Origin: Ottelia alismoides
Taxonomy: Eukaryota > Streptophyta > Magnoliopsida > Alismatales > Hydrocharitaceae
Reading direction: 5' to 3'
DNA length: 64,000 nt
Assembly: GCA_037367405.1 (NCBI GenBank)
Contig: JAZKJV010008264.1
Coordinates: forward strand, 62,001-126,000
The translations under genes were made by a program, and so were the position numbers. The stretch's first letter is position 1. Every line of letters starts with the position of its first letter. This document shows positions 19,204 through 31,111 of the stretch, in pieces. The notes beneath the pieces are model-generated. The model did not search any database. It was not told the origin of the DNA and saw only the letters and a program-made list of their open reading frames with translations.

Positions 19204-20402
19204 ATGGCCGTACCGCCTGCGCGTACCGGCCGCGAGAGGCAGAGATACAGCGGCCATTTCCGTCTTGTTGCCGGGTACCCATTTCTTGATTCTTAGCTTG
19301 TTTGATTCAACTGGACGTGATTTCCAATTTTCCAGTAAATATAAATAAGAAGCGAGTTGATTGGGGTGGATAATGCATGCAGGGATTCTAACTGTGCGCC
19401 ACGTGTGATTTCATGCAGATGCATACCTTACAAGCTAACGCAAATCGACGAGGCCAACTGTGGTCAGGATCTGACAAGTAGGGTACAGGTGCTCATGATC
19501 TCTTCTCCGGATCGGCAGGATATTGTGTTCCCCAAGGTGTTGATACATACACATATCCATTGATCAGCTGGCATTATAACTAAATTTCAAGTTGAGCAAA
19601 GTTTGTTAAATTTCTTTTCTGTAAAAATTATTTGTGCAGGGTGGATGGGAGAATGACGAGACAGAGGTTGAGGCTGCTCAGACATTGGAAGAGGCTGGAG
19701 TAAGAGGAAAGATTAAAGTTTACTCTAACCATTTGCCAAATTCGTACTTCTCAAGTTTGGAGTTGGCTTTAGTTTTAATCATGTATATTAGATATTGATA
19801 CAACTAGGATGTTTAGAAATATGAACACTTACTAATTCACGCCTGACGTTATTGCTTGACAATATTGCAGGGTCTGGTGGGAGTTTGGGAGTTGAAAAGC
19901 AAGAGCAAACAGAACGACCCCAGTCCCATAGGATCATGCAGAGGTTCCATGTTTGCAATGGAGGTGGAGGAAGAGCTCCATTCCTGGCCAGAGCAGGCTT
20001 TCCATCAAAGGAGATGGGTAAGTGATTCAACTTGTATAGTTCCGTTTTAGCGTTTGCAAATGGTTGGATAATGGAGATGTACATGATATATATGTTGAAT
20101 GGCATGGATATATAAATTACATGCAGTTCTTGTTGCTTTATTTATTTTAGAACTAACTGCGTATTCGTATGCATGTACACAGGTGCCATTCGAGGAGGCG
20201 AAGAGGTATTGCCGATAACATGTGTATGTGCGAAGCTCTTGATCAGTTCCTTGTATTTATGTGCAATGATAATCCATCCCCAAGCATGGAGCCTCCCATT
20301 CCTCCTCTCAGCACCACCTTGCTCGACTCTAGAAGTAACTGCTGCCCACCAATTGATTTCTTTGGACAGATTTTGATCCAATCGCCCTGTTGTAAAATTT
20401 GA
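19204..20402 (+). pseudogene. Nudix hydrolase gene copy, five exons, catalytic box damaged
   Basis: Exons can be placed at 19204-19274, 19419-19536, 19640-19717, 19871-20017 and from 20183, with GT-AG introns in matching phase. They encode MAVPPARTGRERQRYSGHF..., CIPYKLTQIDEANCGQ..., VLMISSPDRQDIVFPK, GGWENDETEVEAAQTLEEAG, VGVWELKSKSKQ and EEELHSWPEQAFHQRRW. This is the layout of plant Nudix proteins of the NUDT12/13/16 type, which hydrolyse nucleoside diphosphate-linked or inositol pyrophosphate substrates. In the Nudix box (GX5EX7REUXEEXGU) the Arg-Glu pair is missing, apparently through loss of two codons. In exon 5 an extra base gives TAA at 20216-20218, whereas the alternative frame stays open to 20402. 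The third intron donor (GTTTAC) is weak. Probably a pseudogene about 149 codons long. Confidence 0.8.
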
Positions 20403-21891
20403 GTCAGTTCAATTCTAGCTTCTTGAAATGAATGAAAACGATATTCATTGTATAGATATAAATTATTGTGTGATTACACTGTATAAAAAATGAAAATGAT
20501 ATTCATATTTCTATTTGAATGTATAAAAATAATTGCAACATGTATTTTCTTCTATATTCGGCCAATTAAAAATTATATATTCATATCCGTTAAATTAAAA
20601 ACACATATTCAAATTCGCTTTAAAACGGACATGTTAGCGAAAATGCATGTATTATCCAATTGCATCACTACGATAGATAGCGGCTAACATGCATAAACAT
20701 ACTTAGAATTAATACTTAGATCTGTAATCGTGCCTAAAAATGAAAATAATATATGTAGTTATATTTATACCTGCAAAATGATTGAAATCTATATTCTTTT
20801 CTGTATATGCTTTTGTCAAAACAATAACTACATATCGATATCTATAAAAAAGGATACGATAATGGATATGGGTATATTTGTACTTATTGTAGTCATGAAA
20901 TTAACAACTAATTAATTTTAGTTATGATTATAAAATCATTGCATTCAGAAAGAAATACAATGAAATATACTTCTCTTTGATAGCATATATAAGAGGGGTT
21001 AGTTATGATTATAAGTTTTTGATAAGGATATATATGCAAAATGTTTGAACACATTTGTAAATCCTTCCCCAAAATGGAATTTCTAATTGTTGATTTGGAC
21101 TCTCCCTCTAGTAACTCATGTGCTATCAAAATTTAAATATTTATTTTGATATCTATTTCTTTAATTATGATTAAACTAATTATTCTCTAAAAAAGTTCCT
21201 TTGATGATAGCCTTCTCTCCCATGACACGGGGTCATCCTCTTCTATTGACGGCAGAGGCAACCTCCACACCTTGTCCCATCGTTAATGATGACGGTGGTG
21301 GCTTCCTTTCCCATCTTACTGATAGTGGTGGCATCGACACTTCATGTCGATTGAGGTGGATTCATCCTCCATTCCTTTCCTTATAATAAACGGTTGTTCT
21401 CTCTCTCTCTCTCTCTCACATCTCGTAGGATTGGAACACACTCACATTTTTTACATGTCTTTACAATGATTTTGAACACATATTTATTATTTTTTAGGTG
21501 CTACATTATATTCTCACTATAAATAATCATTTTTGTATAAAAAATCTTAAATTAATTAAAATATATTAGATTTTTATCAGTAATACACTTATCTTTTTTA
21601 TTTTCGCAAATTACAAGTCATCATTTTTTTATCTTAGAATAACATAGACACCTCAAATTTCAATGAAATTTATTCTATAATCTAAATAAATAACAAACTT
21701 TTAAAACATACAATTTTCAGCTTAATAACAAGTGTTCATTGTAATCCTAATTAGCATTGCACTCATTGAAACTTCCCATTCACACACACATACACAAAAC
21801 TATGTATGTACGTTTGTATGCAGAAAACTCTAAATGAGGTGGAAAACTTCAAGGTGGCAGAGAACCCTCCTACACATCTATTTATATTTAA
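20403..21891. other. AT-rich intergenic DNA
   Basis: No coding sequence recognised. Several imperfect GATATTCAT / ATGAATATC words at 20430-20620 hint at an old non-autonomous element without definable ends. The 21200-21390 stretch is slightly GC-richer and open in one frame, but without a domain. Confidence 0.4.
21398..21417 (+). repeat. (TC)n microsatellite
   Basis: Ten TC units in AT-rich DNA. Confidence 0.9.
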
Positions 21892-21980
21892 ACTTATGAT
21901 TAGATAAAGGTGCAACAACTACTACAAAATATATAGACTTATGATTAGAAAAAGGTGTATTCACTACTACAAAAAACAGT
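21892..21980 (+). repeat. 45-bp tandem duplication
   Basis: ACTTATGATTAGATAAAGG at 21892 recurs with few changes at 21937. Both copies contain an ACTACTACAAAA core, and the second copy forms a CACTACTAC terminus. Confidence 0.7.
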
Positions 21981-22510
21981 ATTAAGGTGGCTCGTCACCG
22001 ACAATTTATAAAAAATCATCGTTAGAGATAGCTATCCTCAATGGTTCTACAAAGAACCGTTGATAGTTGTAATCATTGTCAATGATTTCCCCACCTTAGT
22101 AATTCTCCATTGTTGCATCCATTATGTCAATAAACAACCGTCATGATGTATCTACTGCCATCGAGACAAAACTATTATTGTGCTTATTGACCAACGACAT
22201 AAGCCTACATGAATATCTTTACCGATATAGAAATTTGAATTTCTTAACCGCTTAGCGGACACTACTTAGGTGTTTCCCCAACGTTGAGAAAAGCCATATC
22301 AACATATATTAATGATTCCTAACTTTAAATAATCAACTCAACCCATCAAAAACAAAGAGTGTGTTCATCGACGATTGTCAAACTGCGGAGGTTGTCATCA
22401 ACATCGCCACTGTAAAAAGTACTCTACATCGATGGTTGGAGAAACCACTGTGGTTTATCAAACCACCAATGATAGAATTCTATTGTCTTGTAGTAAATAT
22501 CGTTGGCTAT
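21962..22510 (+). mobile_element. Possible CACTA-type terminus with subterminal repeats
   Basis: CACTACTACAAAAAACAGT at 21962 resembles the start of En/Spm (CACTA) elements. Inside, inverted words such as CTATCCTCAATGGTTCT / AGAACCGTTGATAG (22032-22066) and repeated ATCGACGGTT-like motifs resemble CACTA subterminal repeats. I could not find the opposite terminus, so the right limit is arbitrary and the element may be truncated. Confidence 0.35.
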
Positions 22511-22859
22511 CCACGGAATATTAATGTATTCAAAAATATTTTTCCTCGTATTTATCGATTTTTGTAAACCACTAGCATTGCATATATTGCCGTCTAGGTT
22601 GGCTAGATATCATGTTGGCAATTAGCAAGCTTCCTTTGATTATCTTAATCATTTCAATCATAAATCTTGCAGTTAGTTATGCTATTCATCAACAATTTTT
22701 GAATTGACGAGAAATATTTCTATTACCAAGTTTTTTTTGCACCATCTCTCCACCATCAACTCCCATCTATCCATCATCTCCCATTGCCCTCCATCACTCA
22801 TGCTCTCCCACTACTTTGAAGATCCTCCGAAGCTCCTGCATTATTGCTCCTCACACATC
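22511..22859. other. AT-rich spacer
   Basis: No gene or element end seen. A CCATC-rich tract lies at 22740-22800. Confidence 0.3.
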
Positions 22860-23240
22860 ATGAAAGCGTGGAGATCGCATTGTATCCGAACAAGGTCGAC
22901 TAGTCATACTAGTCAATGGTGCAACTGAATTTAATTTTTTTGATGAAATCACATGTCATGGAAACAATTCCCATTCTGTTTCATCATGATCACACGGGTA
23001 TAAGATTTACCTCTTGAAGTGCGAGCGCGGTCTCGAAATCTCCAAAAGAAGATGTATCATATCTCGAGTTTGATTCGACAAGAAGAACTTCTGGGTACAC
23101 GGATGAGATGCATGCTTCCCACCATCCAAGGCGACGATACGATCATGGAATCTCCTAATTTCATCTCACAAACTCGACGTCTTCATCAAGAGCACAAAGC
23201 GCCGAAGAAGAGGAAAAATGCTCACAGATATCCTGTGCCA
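22860..23240 (+). repeat. Dispersed repeat, copy A
   Basis: Aligns by eye with 26618-26998 in the same orientation: GTCGACTAGTCATACTAGTC, a TTTTTTTGATGAAATCACATG block, CCGTTTCATCA-like sequence and TTTCATCTCACAAACTCGA. Many substitutions separate the copies. Non-coding. Copy B lies just inside a decayed LTR element, so A is probably internal sequence of another copy. Confidence 0.55.
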
Positions 23241-23413
23241 AGTCCTTTTACAGAGTTGCATATATCCTAGAAGCAATGCTCACATCCAATGCGAATGTTG
23301 CATCTTATGCAACTGGTACTCAATCTTGTTAAAGTAGTCGCAGTGACATGCATCATGCTAGTTTTAGCCTTTGACTCCACATCTCAATAATTATTATAAG
23401 CTGTAAGGGATTT

Positions 23414-26324
23414 TGATGAAACTCAAATTGATCAACATTATATTGATTATTTAACTCTATCTTAGCCTATTCAACTAATTAAACAATGAATTAGATATAA
23501 TTAAGAAAATAAGCTTTGTATATAATTAATGTTAATTCTTGTAAATAAATAAAGTCTCAATTTGTTGTATATATGTGTCTATATGTTCCCTTTATTTTCC
23601 ATGTTTCCTATATATTTAAAATCCCATAAAAATTAGTGTTATATTATATATAATGTATTGCTAATGTATTGCATATAAACTCCTTTTCAAAAATACAAAA
23701 AATACAAAATAATTAAAATGGGCACTTTTATATCTATAAAAATACTTACGAAAATATTATTATATATATTTGATGTATTTTGATTTTGAGTTCTATATAA
23801 AATTATAGATCTTGAAAAGATACACATCTTTCATGTTGAACACTTTTTATTTCAACATCATTTTATATTTTATTTTGATTTATTTTGATTTTTAGTTTTT
23901 GAGATTTTCTTATTGGGTCATGTGGTCTGGTCCTTTATTCATTCCCACCACTTATCTGAACTGTTTGATCCCTTGATCAATGATCAACATTCCTTAACGC
24001 CTACTCCCATATGGGGTGTGATCAAATGATCAAACAAATCTCATTCTTCCATTCACGCCTCAATCTGGTCATTTAGATCACCTGATCCAATGGCCCTCAT
24101 TGTCGTCAACCTCTAGGTGGTTCCACCTCCTCAGATGCGACTTTTCATCGATGTAACGTCGCTGAAAACCACCTTTTTTCCATGTTTCCTCTGCTCCTCC
24201 CTCCGATGTTATTGTATAGCCGCTTCACTCCTCTTCCTTGCTAGCCCTCTCTCCTTGGTCGAACACATCAGCATGACAACTTCTCAGCGGTTGAAACCAC
24301 TGACTCCAACCACCTGCTCCTTGAACGAAACTCGAGGGGAGATGTTAGCGATCCCTATCTATCTTTATGCAAGAATCCTACGAGCTTCTTCCTCTTTCCG
24401 GTGATAGTGAGAAAGAGCAAAGTAAATTGAACACCTAGGTCTTTTACGATGAGATCCATGACTTCCTTGGTCATGTCACAACCCACATTCCAGGTGCTTC
24501 TCGAGATCCATGCCTCGTTGACATATCAAGCGATGACCTGAAACTCCAAAGCTTCAATCCCAGGCCTCTAATTCCACCTCCTGTTCTTCATCTTCATCTC
24601 CAGGTAATCTGCAGTTCTCCTTGTTCTTATTTTCTCATATTTTTTCTATACGCTCTCATATACCGTCATTCCAAATTGATGACTCCTACATCTGCGCAAC
24701 ATACATCCCATCTTCATACATATATCCGTTCATCTCTCCTTCTCCAGAATCCTCCCCACCTCGACTCTTTCATCACTTTGCATAAGTCAAGAACCCAATT
24801 AGGGCTCCACCTATACTACACTCCACATCCCTTCATTTTGCATCAAATCACCTCCCAAAACCACTCCCCTTCACTTAGGTTATTTTCTCTAACTCCTGCA
24901 AGTACTCAAAGACCCCATGGGTTGGAGACTCCACAGTATCTCCGATCTCTCTCTCCACCTCCAATGAACCACAATGACTTACCGCCTCACCCATCGTGAA
25001 GCCTTCTCCAACCCTCGATCCACTTTGATAGTGCTATATCTATCTCCCTCGACCTTCATCGATTTCAGATCATGCTTGAGGAGCATCCAGGCCCTCATCA
25101 GAGCACCACCAATACGCCACCTTCAATGGAGGAGCATCCTGCTTCAAGTTCCACAGGTATTGTTAATCTCTTCGATCGAACAATCAACATGAGTGAAAGA
25201 CATCCTCCACAAGATCCTCATTAACATCTGGGAGTTGATATAATGTCACAGATCAAGCTTGAGCCTCATTTGCTACCTCAGTCGCTTCAGTGGGATCGAG
25301 TCGTATCCCGAATCACTGCAACACACCACATGGGCCGATCTGCCTAGTTCCCTTGAGACTTCAACCGAGCCTCTATGCACACTTGGAGCACGTGCCACTT
25401 GGGTTATTTGTAGAGCAGTTCTATCGGGGCTTCATTATAACGTTTCTACCTCGTGGATCTGGACTTCGATAGATAAGCCCCTCTACCTTTTATATTTTTA
25501 TTTTAGTCTATTTTGGACCTGTTTGTGATGTTGTATTTATTCTTAATTGTGTTTTATAGAATGGGGCATGCGGATTATTTCATTAATAATTTTTCCATAT
25601 TAAGTCCTATTTTAATGAAATTGGTCTTCATTTATTGCTTTTTGCATTATCTTTATGATGGAATTCTTTTTCTGAATCGATCAATATATATTCATTAATT
25701 AATCAAAGAGTTGTAGTAAATCTTGATCCTTAAATTACATGCAATAAATTAACTCTAACTTCATTTTCTAAAACGAATCAGGCTTGGAATTCTTATTGCA
25801 CTTAGATTTTAATTAGGTGACTTGTTAATTGATTCTATATAATTAATATCCCGATTAATTGCTAAATTAATTTCAAGTGAAGTAGGTGCCTCATTAGTTA
25901 ATTGCATTAAATGAAATAATAAAATTGGAGCTTCCAATTGAGTATTATTTTTTGTCCAAGTTGAAATTAATTTATTTTTATGCTTAGGGTCTAATTCAGG
26001 AGTCTTCTAGCGTGTTATGTGATTGTATGAATTGTTTAGTATTACATTTTCTAGCATTATATATTGCATATAAAAAGATAAAAAATAACATGCATACATT
26101 CTTCATGTTGACCTAGATCACACTAGAATTCATAACATGGATATTTAGACCCTAAATTAGATATCATAATTGCTCGTGTCGTTGTGTTTGACCCTGGACT
26201 TATCCATGTATAAATTTATGCCACACTCTTTTCATCGAGATACACTAAGCGTGATTTCGAATGATTTGTTGATCGCTCGTACTACAACTCAACCTATTTA
26301 GAGTAGCGATTTAGCTATTCATCA
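23414..26324 (+). repeat. Eroded Athila-type 5' LTR, about 2.9 kb
   Basis: Starts TGATGAAACTCAAATTGATC, close to the sense start of the 3.0-kb LTRs at 32341-42818 (TGATGAAACTCAATTTCATC). Ends ATCA, then two bases, then a primer-binding site at 26327, the same architecture as at 48022-48042. It has an AT-rich 5' part, a pyrimidine-rich 24.1-25.1 kb middle and an AT-rich end. No coding content accepted. Heavily mutated. Confidence 0.5.
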
Positions 26325-26326
26325 TA

Positions 26327-26344
26327 TGGCACCATTGTTGGGGG
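26327..26344 (+). other. Decayed Athila-type primer-binding site
   Basis: TGGCACCATTGTTGGGGG matches the Asp-tRNA-type site TGGCGCCGTTGCCGGGGA of Athila elements except for transitions (G to A, C to T) and the last base. Most changes sit at CpG or C-rich positions, as expected of methylated DNA that decayed by deamination. Confidence 0.6.
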
Positions 26345-26617
26345 CATGACGTATTTAGGTCATTTAACTCGATTTAGATATTTATTTCATGTGATTTTAG
26401 TGATATTGAGGTCAAGCCACATTTTTTGTTACTTTGTTTTGTTGTTGTTTGTGTATTTTATTTTTAATTATCGTTAGTGTATTGATATCTCTCTCAGTTC
26501 ATATTTAACCACATTGATTTGTGGACAGGGTATGAGGAACTGAGGAAGACCGAGGCTATGTGGAGGTGAGGCTCTTGGAGTACCTTATTGAGAATACTGA
26601 AGGCGAGGGTTTGTGCC

Positions 26618-26998
26618 TCGCTCAATACTGAAGCGTGAAGATCACATGTATGCGATCTAAGTCGACTAGTCATACGAGTCGAAGGGGCTTCATAAATTAT
26701 TATTTTTTGATAAAACCACATGACATGGGGATGAATCCCATGCCGTTTCATCAAGATAATACACAAGTATTAAGGTTCCCTCTTGGAATGTAATCGTGTA
26801 TCCACGGGTCTCTTAATGAAGAAACCTCCTATCTCAAGTCCGACCTGATGAATGAGCACTTATGGATGCATGGATGAAACATTTTCTTCTCACAATCGGA
26901 GTCGATGATTTGAGTGTCGAACCTCCTTATTTTGTCTCACAAAATCTGATATCTCCTTTGCAAGTACAAGGTGCCAAAGAAGGCCGAGATCCATGAGC
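26618..26998 (+). repeat. Dispersed repeat, copy B
   Basis: Partner of 22860-23240, located about 270 bases downstream of the 26327 primer-binding site. Probably leader sequence of the same decayed element family. Confidence 0.55.
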
Positions 26999-28149
26999 AG
27001 TCAGTCCAGCAAAACAATGGCATCGCAATGATGGCGGCGCTCCCAACAAACCCTAATATCGACAACAATCAAGGACTGAGAGAGAGAGATGTCATGTAGA
27101 GAGAAAGGGAGTTGTTTCAACTTTTGCTTCAACTTTAATGTGTAGAGAGAAGGTTTAGGATTAGCCATTATTTTATACAAAATTGGATGCTTAGGAAGCA
27201 CTCCTAATGTAGTCCTAATTGAATCAATGGTCAAGAATTTGTTGCAATAATTTGCAAAAATAATAATTAATTTTTAAAAATAAATTAAAGATATTTTTCT
27301 ACAAATTTAATTGAATTGAAATCAATTAACATGTAGTAGGAATAGGAAAGAGAGAGCCTCCTTTAGATATAGGAGTTGGACAGCCACCATGGTGTGTACA
27401 CCATGGATGTCCACTCCTAACATGGAGGAGAGTGCTCTCCACTCCATTCCTAATTGGTGAGATCTTAATGTCCACCAAATCTTCTACATGTGCCATAATT
27501 TTATGGTTTGAATTTTCATCAAATAATTTCAAATTATTTTGTGACAATTTCAATTATGTCATTAATAATTATGAATCATATTCATCCACATAATATTAAA
27601 TATAAATCACATTTACATTTAATCGTACAATGTAAATCCAATTCACATTAATTTATAAAATTTAAATCCTATTTAGAATTAAATATTTCTATGATATTAT
27701 GAATTACATTCACACTATTTATGATTAGTATGGACAATGCTATCCATGTTAATATTATGATAATTAAATTCAATTTAATCATCTTAGATGCATCTCATCA
27801 TATTTCCAAATAATGTTAATCATATACAAATTATTAATGATAAATAAATCTCATTTAACCATCTATTATCAAATTCTTAGATATTGTCAATTAATGTAAT
27901 TATCCTTGAACTCTTTCAGGAACAATGGTCCTTCTCTGCGGATACTTGGAGATAAACATATGGCGATGGTATATTCCATGTATAATGACTTGGATACTAA
28001 GATCTAATCTCATATCCAGATTTGGTAGATCTCTCAGAGATGCCTGATCAAGTCAGACCAAATATTAAATCTCTTAATTACATCTGAATCATATTCAGAT
28101 CAATGTCCATGATTATAAGCTAATATGCTATCTTAATTCAATCTCGTTG
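26999..28149. other. AT-rich DNA without recognised genes
   Basis: Homopolymer-rich intergenic sequence. The short open frames match nothing known. Confidence 0.4.
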
Positions 28150-29590
28150 TATTACAACCAATCAAGAACTTATCAGAACCAAGTTATAAGGCTCCCTATG
28201 AAGAGGACTCGTTCTAACTTAATTATCTTGGATAAGTCCAAGGTCGATCACAAGTACACAAGCAATTAATTGATTTAACCTTGGTGTTGAATATTTAATT
28301 AAGTAATCAATTAACAGAATCTAGTTCAAGACAATGCCAAACAACTACGCATGATCTTTTTATTTGATTTTTAAATGTGCATGTCTTAATATGTTAAAAT
28401 AATGAGAATGAATACAAGAAGACAATGCATCTACAAAACACACATCTTGCGGGTTATTCAAAGAAAGCTCCTAGTTAAACCCTAATTTAACAAGTTGAAG
28501 GGGTTTTTAAACCAATGCAATTCAATTCCAAATAAATCATGGTAATATATAAATAATCAAATGATCAATCACAAGTGAGGCTAGTAAAGATATAATTAAT
28601 AAGTGAAATAATGGTGCACACATATTAATGATTATACTTAAAGGTGAATAATTGAATTGAATTAATCAATAAAATCAATACATTTTCTCTAATTTTAGTA
28701 CTCTTTCCGATAATTGACTTCGTAATCCACACACATAAAATCAAAGAGATTTTTGTTGGCTTTAAAATGGGATTAATTTTATAGAAAATGGATTTATAAA
28801 TCTCAAAATATTAAGGTTTGAATACATGAGCCTTTTTGTAAAGAAAAGGTAATTTAAACTATAAAAAGTCTCACAAACAAGTCCAAACATGGGTACAAGT
28901 GCAAATAAATAAACCGCTAGGGTTAAATACATAAAAGTTATAAAGACGGGAGGCTTATCTTGCAAATAAAGGAAACTAATGTGGCGTTCCTTTAAAAATC
29001 CCACTTGCACGTGCAATAGGGGTGTGATAGATGGACTAGAATGAAATTTGGAAAACTCAACGGGTCTGATATGTAAATATCCTACAACTCATGTGTAGGA
29101 CGTGTGCTATGGAGGTTCGGGCATGCGTGCCAGGCTCGGATCAACGTGGTGTGCTGCATTGCTTTGGCTTTGGTTCGTGCGCTTCGAATCTAAGGCTTGA
29201 AACCGTGGCTTGGGTGACACTTCGGGTTTGGATCAGAAACATTAGATTAGATCTAAGGATCTAATCAAACTCTTGTTACTCATCGAGTTGGTCTTCTCTG
29301 CTCGTGGTGGCAAAGCCTGGGCTCCAGTGTGCTATGGTGTACTCCTCCTAGCTCCTTAGCTCAACTTGGAGGTCAATGAAGGATGCATGATGCGTAGTGA
29401 AGACCACAGAGGCCTCAGTGGTGAAGTATCACGACCTAAAGTCTCCCAACGATGAGATCTTGTCGGAGCGAAATTGGATGGTAAGAGATGGAGAGAAATT
29501 CCATCCAATGAGGACCTGCAGGTTAGCTTGTCTACCTGAAGGAAACTAAAGCGAAATGGAAATGAATTGAAGGTAAATTGAGTGGATTTG
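28150..29590 (-). repeat. Probable eroded Athila-type LTR remnant
   Basis: Parts resemble the LTRs at 32341-35360 and 57960-60709: a GGATAAGTCCAAGGTCGATC word near 28240 (TTGGACAAGTCCCAAGG at 58115), a leader-like TTGCAAATAAAGG stretch near 28960, and GAGGTTCGGGCATGC / GGCTCGG motifs near 29115-29140. Boundaries are uncertain and divergence is high. Confidence 0.35.
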
Positions 29591-29598
29591 ATACTAGC

Positions 29599-31111
29599 TA
29601 TTGAATCTCCATTTCAATACCTTTATTCTTTCATTTTGGTCTTAAATCTCTAGTTAAATGCATGTAAATATCATTAAATTGTATAAAATAACACTCATTA
29701 CTTGGCTTGTAAATAATATATAAATACATTTATTGAATTACAAAATAAAAGAATAAAGGAAAGAAAAGAAGAAGAAAAGTATCAAAGATACTGAATGACC
29801 TTAAACCCTGAGTCTAAGTCAATATTGATTTGGTCGACCAGAAATAAAGTAGGAGGAGATAGGGCCAATCAAATGTACAAAAATTATATAGAAAACCTAA
29901 TTTTATTCATTAATAAATATTAATTTTTATCCTATTTTATTTTGCATTATAGACAACTCAAATAATAAAACCCTTAACATGAAACTTGTACATAAAAGTA
30001 CATAAAAAAATAATTGCACTAAAATAATGCCCATTATGATTGGGACACATAGAGGAAAAAACCTCAAATAAAACTTCGCAGATCAATACCTCCTCCATAC
30101 AAGCTCAAAACACCAACTCACCTTTATTATTCATAAAAGCAAATTATTTATCTAATGAAAGTGATTTAAATAAAAATAGAGTTAAGATGTAAAAGTTGGC
30201 TATCTAGGTCCCGTTGTCTCATATACATATATATATATATATTATTCAATTTATTTATACTTTATATTTTTACTTTCCTTATATGTTTATATGATTGTAA
30301 ATATTATGTAAAATATATTAAAAAATATAAACATAAAATAAAACACGAAAATGCATTAAAATAAGGTATTAAAATATATAGGTATATTATACATATAATA
30401 TACATATATTTATTTATTTGAGTAAATAAATGAAATCATGAAAAATAAAATAAAAATATGTAAATATTTACTTAAATATATTATAAATATATAAAATATG
30501 TATATACAATAATAAAACACAAAATACAAAATAAACATAAAATACTTATAATATAGGTAATTATACGTGTGTAAACATGTAAAAATTAACACCTATTAAA
30601 TAATATTGTAAAAATAAATAAAATACCCATAAAATACTACATAAAAGAACAAGTATTTTTTATGTTTTAACTTTGAATTAGTAAATTCATTTATTATTTC
30701 TTTTCAATTTAATAAAAGGATTTTTACCCCTTTTTTTCTGGTTGGTCTACGTGAACCAACCAGAAGCTAAAGATTGTTGAAGGGTCAACTGTCCTTCCTC
30801 CTCTACTGCTAGTGTCAGATCACACATGCCCCCTCTTCTTGGAATTCTTCCCCATGATCCGTTGCTTGAGGTATTGTGATGCCTTTTCGAAAATGCCCGC
30901 ATCATGTGCCTCCATGCCAAGTACTTGGATCCCTTGTAGATATACCCATTCGAGCCATAGAGCCCTCCCAAGATCATGCCATCTTGGCATGTACAAAGTT
31001 CCACTTCCACCCATTTTTGGGTTTTTGATCCTTCGTCTGCTACTTGAACCCTTAGATCTACTTAGGATGGGTGGATCTTGGTGACATCGAGCTCCCCATA
31101 GGGTTTATAGA
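29599..31111 (+). repeat. Partial copy of the 43.9-kb Athila LTR
   Basis: From TATTGAATCTCCATTTCAAT the sequence follows the LTR beginning at 43921: matching CTTTATTCT..TTTGG, AAATGCATGTAAAT, GACC..CCTGAG(A)..AAG, a GGTCGA..AGAAATAAAGTAGG block, then a very AT-rich core and a segment with GTCAACT. It breaks off near 31111, about a third of the way through the 4.1-kb LTR. Includes (AT)n at 30222-30241. Confidence 0.6.

Noticed and set aside
24117..25192. Several plus-strand frames of 70-107 codons
   Set aside because: Pyrimidine-rich part of an eroded LTR. Ser/Pro/His/Leu-rich products with no domain.
26327..26344. Sequence resembling a tRNA end, considered as a tRNA gene
   Set aside because: It is only an 18-base primer-binding-site match. 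No cloverleaf or A/B box structure surrounds it, and the same applies at 48025 and 39798.
30222..30241. TATATATATA run as promoter
   Set aside because: A simple (TA)n tract in AT-rich LTR remnant with no downstream gene.
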